DNA of 14,196 nt, from NCBI GenBank assembly GCA_039819115.1, contig JBCBST010000086.1, forward strand, positions 1 through 14,196, in the 5' to 3' direction. Shown here one piece after another: positions 1 to 5,565 of the stretch (positions within the stretch are counted from its first letter, which is position 1; every line of letters begins with the position of its first letter). The DNA is from JBCBST01 sp039819115. GTDB lineage: Bacteria > Bacteroidota > Rhodothermia > Balneolales > Balneolaceae. The translations under genes and the position numbers were made by a program. The notes beneath the pieces are model-generated. The model ran no database searches. It was not told the DNA's origin and was given only the letters and a program-made list of their open reading frames with translations.

Positions 1-33
1 CAGCTATGCGCTTGGGCGCAGCTTCTAAAACCA
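1..33. repeat. 33-bp direct repeat, copy 1 (truncated by window start)
   Basis: Bases 1-33 are identical to 119-151 (both begin CAGCTATGCGCTTGGGCGCA). The match ends at 33/34 against 151/152 and may extend left of the window. The period is 118 bp, which is not a multiple of three, so the copies are in different frames of the adaptor gene. A 118-bp tandem duplication or a chimeric contig end would both look like this. Confidence 0.9.
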
Positions 34-287
34 GGAGTAAATTTCAGATTTCCGGTTACTTCTGCAAATAACTCTAATTCATCTTCTGGGATTACAGTCC
101 CGGTAAATACAATTTGAGCAGCTATGCGCTTGGGCGCAGCTTCTAAAACCACCACACCAACCGATGTTCCGGATGCCTGTGCAATTTGAGATTCTTCATC
201 TGGTCCGGCAGCTAAGAACCGAAACAGGAAAAATGAACCGGCCAAAATAATGAGGCCGAGTACGATACTTATTTTTCTGATGTTCAT
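1..287 (-). CDS. RND efflux periplasmic adaptor (HlyD/MFP family), N-terminal part only, frame broken near the window edge
   Basis: Read from the ATG at 287, the product starts MNIRKISIVLGLIILAGSFF. This is a short basic segment and one hydrophobic helix (about residues 5-27) that anchors the protein in the inner membrane. A periplasmic stretch follows with VVVLEAAPKRIAAQIVFTGT and EDELELFAEVTGNLKF, the first beta strands typical of membrane fusion proteins of RND pumps (the 'G.v...e...l..evsG.v' pattern). Its start lies 21 nt after the marR stop, so the two are probably co-transcribed. The pump and channel genes would lie beyond the left edge. Beyond about residue 83 the sequence repeats codons 40-51 out of frame (GFRSCAQAHS), because bases 1-33 copy 119-151 at an offset of 118. 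The last 11 residues are therefore not credible adaptor sequence. Family call is good; the specific substrate is unknown. Confidence 0.75.
   Translation of the reverse strand, partial: MNIRKISIVLGLIILAGSFFLFRFLAAGPDEESQIAQASGTSVGVVVLEAAPKRIAAQIVFTGTVIPEDELELFAEVTGNLKFTPGFRSCAQAHS
119..151. repeat. 33-bp direct repeat, copy 2 (in-frame, original copy)
   Basis: Identical to bases 1-33. Here the minus-strand reading frame gives the plausible adaptor residues VLEAAPKRIA, so this is the genuine copy. Confidence 0.9.
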
Positions 288-308
288 GAGTGAATGAGTG
301 AGCTTTTG

Positions 309-782
309 TTAAACAATATGTTCGGGGTCTACCAAATCGAGGAGATGTTTCAGTTCTTCTATTACGTATTGCTGACGATCTTCCATGAGTCCAAAGAACT
401 CTTGTTCGGTCTGTCGCATAACGGGGAACGCTTTAGCTAGCAAACCAGCTCCTTTTGGCGTTAATGAGAGTACGGTTACCCGTGAGTCTTTTTCTGAACG
501 TTTTTTGTCCATGTACCCGGTATCTACCATTTTTGATACCAGTTTTGAGATAAGCATGCGGTCAAGTTTAATGGCATCAACCAAATCTTTCTGAATGACC
601 TGGTGCTTCATTGTGTTGAGCCACTGTGTACAAACAAGCACAATAAGCTGAGTATGTGTGAGCTCCAATTGTTGCAGGTTCTGGTTCACCTTCCGGGTCC
701 AAAGCATGGTCAATTGCCACAATAAATACCCCATTTTCTCTTTTGGATTGGGGAATAGGTCAGGTAGTTCTTCTGTGTTCAA
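309..782 (-). CDS. MarR-family transcriptional regulator of the left efflux locus
   Basis: Winged-helix DNA-binding repressor of the MarR family, 157 aa from a TTG at 782. Helix 1 of the dimer interface is GYLLWQLTMLWTRKVNQNL (18-36). The recognition region is VIQKDLVDAIKLDRMLISKL (62-81). The wing holds the signature SEKDSRVTVLSLTPKG (96-111), with the D-x-R and LT-x-x-G residues of MarR proteins. C-terminal dimer helices follow. The start is uncertain. An ATG at 734 (residue 17, preceded by purine-rich AAAAGAGAAA) would give 141 aa, and it suits a possible promoter (TTGTCG at 811-816, 17 bp, TAAACT at 788-793) that would begin transcription near 781. The gene is followed after 21 nt by the adaptor gene and is divergent from merR. 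The palindrome at 803-818 overlaps the presumed -35, which suggests autorepression. The inducer cannot be told. Confidence 0.88.
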   Translation of the reverse strand: MNTEELPDLFPNPKEKMGYLLWQLTMLWTRKVNQNLQQLELTHTQLIVLVCTQWLNTMKHQVIQKDLVDAIKLDRMLISKLVSKMVDTGYMDKKRSEKDSRVTVLSLTPKGAGLLAKAFPVMRQTEQEFFGLMEDRQQYVIEELKHLLDLVDPEHIV

Positions 783-802
783 AGAATAGTTTAGTTGTTA
801 AC

Positions 803-818
803 AGTTGTCGCGACAACT
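803..818. promoter_or_regulatory. Perfect 16-bp palindrome, probable MarR operator
   Basis: AGTTGTCGCGACAACT is fully self-complementary, with its centre between 810 and 811. It lies 21 bp upstream of the TTG start of marR. A second half-site-like TTAGTTGTTAAC (791-802) lies beside it, and the outer TTAGTTG (791-797) and CAACTAA (814-820) are also inverted copies. Size, symmetry and position fit a MarR dimer site that occludes the marR promoter. The assignment to this MarR is inferred from position. Confidence 0.65.
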
Positions 819-941
819 AATTTGTCTAAATCATTCCCTTACTTTTCAGATTAATCCATTTTTTTTCGAATCTCATGTCACAGAGGTATCCCGAGTGGTT
901 TCATCTTCCAATTTTTCTGTTTTGGGTTTATGTTTCCCTCA

Positions 942-973
942 AATATAAACCGTAGTCTATAGTCTATAGTCAA
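942..973 (-). promoter_or_regulatory. MerR-type promoter with long spacer, facing marR/efflux
   Basis: On the minus strand TTGACT (968-973) stands 20 bp from TATATT (942-947), or 19 bp from TTATAT (943-948). The spacer carries the repeated element ACTATAG (period 7, with CTATAG at 957-962 and 964-969). An over-long 19-20 bp spacer filled by the operator is the hallmark of promoters that MerR-family activators untwist. It sits directly upstream of merR but points the other way, towards marR, whose start is about 160 nt downstream. Both boxes are good matches to a sigma70 consensus. Whether this organism uses that consensus is not known. Confidence 0.45.
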
Positions 974-991
974 GTTTAATTAAACGAAAAA

Positions 992-1333
992 ATGAAAATA
1001 GGTGAACTATCGAGACGAACGAGTGTATCAAGAGATACTATTCGACTTTATGAACGTCTTGGAATGCTAAACGAAATTAGCAGACCCTTTGAATGGAACA
1101 CGTACAAAGACTATGGAGAAGCTAATGTTAAGCGAATACGTTGTATAAAATATATGCAGCGGTTCTCCTTTAAACTGAAAGAGATTAAAGAAGTATTTGA
1201 TGCTAAAGACGCAAACCCAAACCAATGCGTAGACAAAAGCAACATCTTTAAAAGTAAGCTTCAGGTTATTGAACAAGAGATTGGTGAGTTGAACAAAACA
1301 CGGGATGCATTGATCGACATCATAAATCACTAA
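992..1333 (+). CDS. Short MerR-family transcriptional regulator
   Basis: Protein of 113 aa with an intact MerR N-terminal winged helix: MKIGELSRRTSVSRDTIRLY (1-20), including the conserved TIRLYER, then wing and helix KRIRCIKYMQRFSFKLKEIK (47-66). It ends with one long dimerisation helix (about 80-110). Cys79 lies at the start of that helix, where metal-sensing members (MerR, CueR, ZntR) have their first ligand cysteine. The protein stops at IDIINH, so the C-terminal metal-binding loop with further cysteines is absent. Cys51 is the only other cysteine. It may sense a thiol or redox signal through Cys79, act with a small ligand, or be a reduced form. It is divergent from marR and next to a MerR-type promoter that it could control. 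The ATG at 992 has no strong Shine-Dalgarno sequence. Confidence 0.88.
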   Translation: MKIGELSRRTSVSRDTIRLYERLGMLNEISRPFEWNTYKDYGEANVKRIRCIKYMQRFSFKLKEIKEVFDAKDANPNQCVDKSNIFKSKLQVIEQEIGELNKTRDALIDIINH

Positions 1334-1419
1334 CGGAAGATCTTCCTGATTGAAACAATCGTTCCTTAACACGATCAGAGACTTTTAACCTTCTTCGTTA
1401 AAATCCGTAGGTTGGCACT

Positions 1420-2571
1420 ATGAGTGAGCTAGAAACAAACAAAGACATTGTTGCTGACCGCAGCAAACGATTCGTCCAGCAGGTATGGAACCTGGTAACC
1501 CTCCAGGTTGAACGACAGGAATCACTGATTCCATCCCCTTCTGAAAAGACGGCGCCCCCTAAAATCAATAGCAGATTCCGGATACTGCTTAATCTTCTGT
1601 TCATTTTTCCACTATTGCTTATCGGAGTGTTTATTCTCTCCTTTTTCTGGGATTTTAATGGGTTAACGGGACAAATATTCGGTGTGGATGTCGCATTTGA
1701 AGGACTGCTACGAATATTAAGCATCAGTGGTCTAATCGGATTCCTCACCAATTGGCTGGCCATTACCATGTTGTTCAGGCCCACATTCCGGAGACCCATT
1801 CTGGGGCAAGGATTAATCCCTGCTCAGAAAGACCGAATTGCTTTTCGATTAGCGCGAGCTGTATCGGAAGACTTAATCAATCCGGAGATTATTAAGCAAA
1901 AAATCCAGGAATCTCAGGCTATCACTCTCTATCGCGAAAAAGCTACTCAGTACGTTCGTAACATCATTGACAGCCCCGATTTTCGTTCTGAATTAAAAAT
2001 TCTGGCCGTAGAGTACGTGGATGAAATGATTGCCGAACCTGATGTGCGGGCATCGATAGCAAAAACGGTAATTGGACAAATCGATGAACATATTGCCGAA
2101 AATTCGTTCGAAAAGGTAGCCCTAAAGGCGTACAGCTTTCTGAAAGGCCAGGAAATGCAGGACTTGGTGGAAGATGCCCTTACCAAGCTACCTTCAGGAC
2201 TTGAAAAAGGACTGGACAAGGTAGACGAGTTTCTGGATTTACTTCCCGAACGTATTGAACAAAACAGCACCGCAATTGAAGATCTGGTTACCAATGTATT
2301 GTATAAACTGATCAATCAACTGGATGTCCATGCTTTAGTCGAGGATAATCTCCGGGCTTACGACGAACGTCGACTGGAAAAACTAATTAAGAATGCTAGC
2401 AATGATCAATTGCAATACATACAGTACCTGGGTGCCGTGTTGGGAACATTCGGTGGCTTCATCATCTGGCAGCCTGTACTCAGTTTGGTTTGTATTGGAG
2501 GAATCATCAGTTGTGTATTCGCACTTGATATGTTGCTGGCATCCCGCAGTTCATCTTCAAAGCCCGGCTAG
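1420..2571 (+). CDS. DUF445 family inner-membrane protein
   Basis: Protein of 383 aa. It has a basic, soluble N-terminus and a first membrane helix at about 54-77 (LLNLLFIFPLLLIGVFILSF). A second hydrophobic region (about 92-118) runs into the DUF445 signature GFLTNWLAITMLFRP (107-121), followed by RPILGQGLIPAQKDRIA. A long, charged, mostly helical central part (about 140-330) comes next, then LEKLIKNASNDQLQYIQYLG and a C-terminal membrane hairpin (about 335-375). This order matches DUF445/YjiN-like proteins, whose biochemical role is not established. It begins 86 nt after merR on the same strand, with no convincing terminator between, so some read-through is possible. It ends 1 bp from the convergent winged-helix gene. 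The ATG at 1420 is chosen because it is the first start with a coding-like N-terminus. Confidence 0.88.
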   Translation: MSELETNKDIVADRSKRFVQQVWNLVTLQVERQESLIPSPSEKTAPPKINSRFRILLNLLFIFPLLLIGVFILSFFWDFNGLTGQIFGVDVAFEGLLRILSISGLIGFLTNWLAITMLFRPTFRRPILGQGLIPAQKDRIAFRLARAVSEDLINPEIIKQKIQESQAITLYREKATQYVRNIIDSPDFRSELKILAVEYVDEMIAEPDVRASIAKTVIGQIDEHIAENSFEKVALKAYSFLKGQEMQDLVEDALTKLPSGLEKGLDKVDEFLDLLPERIEQNSTAIEDLVTNVLYKLINQLDVHALVEDNLRAYDERRLEKLIKNASNDQLQYIQYLGAVLGTFGGFIIWQPVLSLVCIGGIISCVFALDMLLASRSSSSKPG

Positions 2572-2572
2572 T

Positions 2573-3022
2573 CTAGTATTCTTCTTCCTGAAGCCGTGCA
2601 TGTAAACGGTTCACTAATTGTGTGGTAGTAAGAAGCTGTCCGGGTTCTGCTTTGTCCAGCATCGTTTCAACCTCAGCGTTCAATTGCTCCATGATCAGTG
2701 TATTCAGTTCCGATCCTGATTCCGTTAAGTAATAGGTTGGAAAGCGGGTATGGCCCTTCTTTTCTTTTCGAATAACCCCGATCTTTCTGAGCTTCACGAG
2801 TGTTTGAGCTATATCGACATCGGTAGCAGGGACTTCTTTTTCCAGGTACGAAAAATGAACGCCGGGTGAGTATCCTAAAATCATTAACACTTTCGTGTCG
2901 GTTATCGTCAATCCAAATTGGTCAACAATATGCCGCACATACTGTTCTAATAGTGCCTGTAACTTGAACAAATGAAATCCAAAATCTACGAATGAAAGCG
3001 TAATTGGTGTTGGCGAAATCAT
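2573..3022 (-). CDS. MarR-like winged-helix protein paired with the cyclase
   Basis: Protein of 149 aa with the MarR layout. An N-terminal dimer helix is at 12-36 (VDFGFHLFKLQALLEQYVRH). The winged helix is at about 42-100: DTKVLMILGYSPGVHFSYLE, the recognition helix DVDIAQTLVKLRKIGVI, then a wing ending FPTYYLTESG. C-terminal helices follow (103-147). The MarR wing signature is weaker than in the other two regulators here, since the usual D-x-R is replaced by KGHTR, although YLT-x-x-G is kept. It starts 5 bp after the cyclase stop and is almost certainly co-transcribed with it. It may regulate targets connected with the cyclase signal, but no nucleotide-binding domain is visible. The ATG at 3022 is the natural start. 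Confidence 0.75.
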   Translation of the reverse strand: MISPTPITLSFVDFGFHLFKLQALLEQYVRHIVDQFGLTITDTKVLMILGYSPGVHFSYLEKEVPATDVDIAQTLVKLRKIGVIRKEKKGHTRFPTYYLTESGSELNTLIMEQLNAEVETMLDKAEPGQLLTTTQLVNRLHARLQEEEY

Positions 3023-3027
3023 GCGAT

Positions 3028-4113
3028 CTAATCCTCATTGGTTTTGATAGTGTAAATGGATGTTGGTTCTGTTTTCCCCCGAAGTACCATTTCTCCAAGC
3101 CACTCAAAGCCATAGCTTTGATGATTTACTGTTTCCAGGTATTCTCCCGATACGAGTAGTCGTTTTTTGTATTTCTTGCATTGTCCTAATAGTCGTGAGC
3201 ATGTGTTTAGTACATCTCCATGGTATACGATTTCTTTTCTAAGTGTTCCCACTTCCCGCTGGATAGAGCTACCCGTGTGTAAGGCTGCTTTAAACTTTGG
3301 CACTTCACCGTATGTTTCTAGATAATCCTCACGTTTATCATCAATTCGTTTGCTGAACGCTTCAAATAACTGCAGACCAATAGGTTGTTGATTTCTTTTA
3401 ACTCTCCAGGTAACTACAATCTCGTCTCCGACAAATTGATATAACTCTACCGGGTATTCCGAAAGCATGGTGGTAAATTCATTGAAGAAATCATTCAAAA
3501 ACGCACTGTATTGTATATGGCCCAACGATTCGGCAATTCGGGTGGATTCGTTTAAATCCAGGAACATGAAGGTCCGATCTTCTTCAATGGGTTCTTTGTA
3601 ACGTCCTAACAAATAATTGATGATTACATTATGCCCCATCCGTTGACTCACCTGACGGGAAAAATGAATCATATAACTGAACAGAAAGAAATACACAAAG
3701 AGGGATTTAAAAATACCTGAGTTCAGAAACATGGAGGTCTGTTCAAGTCCAGACTGAATCGATCCGGTCAGGGAAGCCGACATCGTGAAATGAACAAATG
3801 CTCCCGTTCCGATAATGATAACCGTGAGAAGTAAACACCGAATAAGCGATACTTGCCAGTAGGTCATATGCTGTTCAAGGGTTGTAATGATCCGTTTTTC
3901 CATATGCCACACCGAAACACCAATGGTTAACCCAGCCAGAAAAGTGTTACCCAGGGAATTGTATATGCTGATCTCGCCGTGCAAAACAGGAATACTAAAC
4001 TGCTCCACTCCTGCTACTTTAAGGATCAGAAACAGATTTGCGCCAAACACATAGAATACGATTAAGGCAAATAGCTCGGCATATTTGTTTGAAAACCAGC
4101 GGATTGTCCCCAT
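3028..4113 (-). CDS. Membrane-anchored class III nucleotide cyclase (adenylate/guanylate cyclase family)
   Basis: Protein of 361 aa. The N-terminal half has four hydrophobic segments (about 11-33, 52-70, 88-110, 134-152), so it is an inner-membrane protein. A class III cyclase domain follows (about 178-345). The metal-binding aspartates are present: Asp186 in FMFLDLNESTR and Asp230 in YQFVGDEIVVTW. The transition-state Asn303 and Arg307 in VLNTCSRLLG are also present. The purine-selecting positions differ from adenylate cyclases: the usual lysine four residues before the second aspartate is Gln226, and the usual aspartate seven before the asparagine is Val296. Catalysis looks possible, but ATP or GTP preference cannot be assigned. 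There is no separate sensor domain, so the membrane part may sense the signal. It is followed after 5 bp by a MarR-like gene. The start is the ATG at 4113. Confidence 0.85.
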   Translation of the reverse strand: MGTIRWFSNKYAELFALIVFYVFGANLFLILKVAGVEQFSIPVLHGEISIYNSLGNTFLAGLTIGVSVWHMEKRIITTLEQHMTYWQVSLIRCLLLTVIIIGTGAFVHFTMSASLTGSIQSGLEQTSMFLNSGIFKSLFVYFFLFSYMIHFSRQVSQRMGHNVIINYLLGRYKEPIEEDRTFMFLDLNESTRIAESLGHIQYSAFLNDFFNEFTTMLSEYPVELYQFVGDEIVVTWRVKRNQQPIGLQLFEAFSKRIDDKREDYLETYGEVPKFKAALHTGSSIQREVGTLRKEIVYHGDVLNTCSRLLGQCKKYKKRLLVSGEYLETVNHQSYGFEWLGEMVLRGKTEPTSIYTIKTNED

Positions 4114-4138
4114 AACGATGGTTTGTTGATGAAGGAAG

Positions 4139-4168
4139 ATGCAGGTGCCAGTTCAACGAAACCTGCAT
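4139..4168 (-). terminator. Possible hairpin terminator after tolC
   Basis: An 8-bp perfect inverted repeat, ATGCAGGT (4139-4146) and ACCTGCAT (4161-4168), has a 14-nt loop. It lies 51 nt past the TolC stop and upstream of the cyclase start. On the minus strand the hairpin is followed by CTTCCTTC, pyrimidine-rich but without a true U-run. It may end the efflux transcript or be an RNA processing site. Confidence 0.35.
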
Positions 4169-4219
4169 GCTCTTATTTGTTGCTCTAGGGAGGTTTTACT
4201 TTTCCTAACTAACCTATGC

Positions 4220-5563
4220 TCAGTTTTTTGAAATAAGCTCTCCGGTGAGTTGCTGAATTTGGATAAGTGATTGTTTGGCGTCGTATTCTAAGTTTACCAC
4301 CCTGTTTTGAGCCCGTACCAGGTTAAGCTGTGCCGTTCTGAAATCAGTACCTGTTATGATTCCATTGGTGTAATCCAGCCTGGATTTTTCCAGGTTCTGT
4401 TGGAACAGTTTGAGATTGTTCTTTTCGAAATCTAAATCACTCAGACTATTCTGGTACGTCAGGTAGGCTGTTTCAAACTGACGCTGTACCGTCAGCTCTG
4501 TAACTTGGTGCTGATACAGCGACTGTTTTTCGCGAATCTTATTATTCTGTATTCGTGTTCGGTTTTGTCCACCTGTAAACAGATCGCGACGAATGGTTAT
4601 TCCAGCGTTAAAGCCTGTGGTTTCCAATACCAGAATCTGACCAAGGTCATTTTCTTCTCTGTAGTCCTGGAAACCCAGATCAAGACTGATGTTGGGTAGA
4701 AAACTGCTTTGAGATATCCGGGTTTCTTTTTTAGCAAGTTCTATCGCAAGGCCCGTTTGTTGTAATGTTGTATTACGAACCAAGAGCCGGTCTTTCAGCA
4801 CCTCTTTCGTCTCCAGTTCAGGGAGAGTGGTGGAAACATCCGTTAACTGAAGGGGATAATCTGCCTTTCTTCCCAGGAATTCATTTAGCTCTGCTTTGTA
4901 AATGGTAAGAGCTAATGCCAATTGATTGATCGTAGAACTATCTGAACTCACATCTACCTGTGCCTGTAGAATCTGTGTAGTGGTAGCAGCACCAAACGTT
5001 TTTGAGTTTTCCAGACGTTGTAGCCGTTCTTTGGATATAGCAAGTGCTGTTTTCGAGGTTTCCAACTGCTCTTGTAGCCGAGCAATTTCGTAGAATATGG
5101 AGGCTGTGGAAGCAATGGTTTGTTCCATTACCTGTTGAAGTTGTACCTCGGTAAGGTTCTTTTGGATTTTAAGAATACGAAAGTTGTTAACTCCCCTGAA
5201 CCCACCGAACAAGGTATAAGAAAGAGTGGCACCAGCTTGTCGCTGAGTGGTTACCACCCCATTTCCCGAAACGGCCTGGCTCCCGGAAATACCTTGTTCG
5301 CCAAATGTTGCGATCTCCAAATACAGGTCGTTACTGTTGTAGGTAAACCCGGTACTTACTCCCAAGGTGGGTAATAAACCGGCATTACCCGCAGTAGCCA
5401 GGTTCGTACTTTGCTCTACATTTAAACGTTCGATTTTAATGTTATGATTGTTCTGGAGAGCGATCGCAATGGCATCTTCCAGTGTCAGGCTTTGCTGGGC
5501 GTTGAGGGTGTCATACGCAAGAAGGATGAGTACAAGCAAAATAAACCGAAGTAGTCGTTTCAT
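4220..5563 (-). CDS. TolC-family outer membrane efflux channel
   Basis: Protein of 447 aa with a Sec signal peptide (basic MKRLLR, hydrophobic core, likely cleavage after Ala22 in DTLNA-QQS). It starts as TolC proteins do: LTLEDAIAIALQNNHNIKIE. Two homologous halves follow, each with a pair of long coiled-coil helices (about 150-230 and 355-445) and intervening beta-barrel strands with alternating polar and aromatic residues. The repeat elements are ENSKTFGAATTTQILQAQVD in the first half and LDYTNGIITGTDFRTAQLNL in the second. Length is normal for the family. As the outer membrane exit duct it would work with the RND pump and adaptor encoded just upstream. The start is 2 bp past the pump stop, so translation is probably coupled. 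No lipobox is seen. Confidence 0.93.
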   Translation of the reverse strand: MKRLLRFILLVLILLAYDTLNAQQSLTLEDAIAIALQNNHNIKIERLNVEQSTNLATAGNAGLLPTLGVSTGFTYNSNDLYLEIATFGEQGISGSQAVSGNGVVTTQRQAGATLSYTLFGGFRGVNNFRILKIQKNLTEVQLQQVMEQTIASTASIFYEIARLQEQLETSKTALAISKERLQRLENSKTFGAATTTQILQAQVDVSSDSSTINQLALALTIYKAELNEFLGRKADYPLQLTDVSTTLPELETKEVLKDRLLVRNTTLQQTGLAIELAKKETRISQSSFLPNISLDLGFQDYREENDLGQILVLETTGFNAGITIRRDLFTGGQNRTRIQNNKIREKQSLYQHQVTELTVQRQFETAYLTYQNSLSDLDFEKNNLKLFQQNLEKSRLDYTNGIITGTDFRTAQLNLVRAQNRVVNLEYDAKQSLIQIQQLTGELISKN

Positions 5564-5565
5564 GA

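Noticed and set aside
826..876. Minus-strand short ORF of 16 codons (MRFEKKWINLKSKGMI) in the leader before marR
   Set aside because: It has no Shine-Dalgarno and no similarity I recognise, and its size is expected by chance. It would only merit attention if the promoter at 942-973 is real.
954..971. AGTCTAT repeats as a CRISPR or minisatellite array
   Set aside because: There are only two and a half 7-bp units with no spacers. They are better explained as part of a promoter spacer.
1335..1346. GGAAGATCTTCC palindrome just after merR, considered as a terminator
   Set aside because: It has no loop and no U-run, so it cannot form a normal terminator hairpin. A 12-bp palindrome may be chance.
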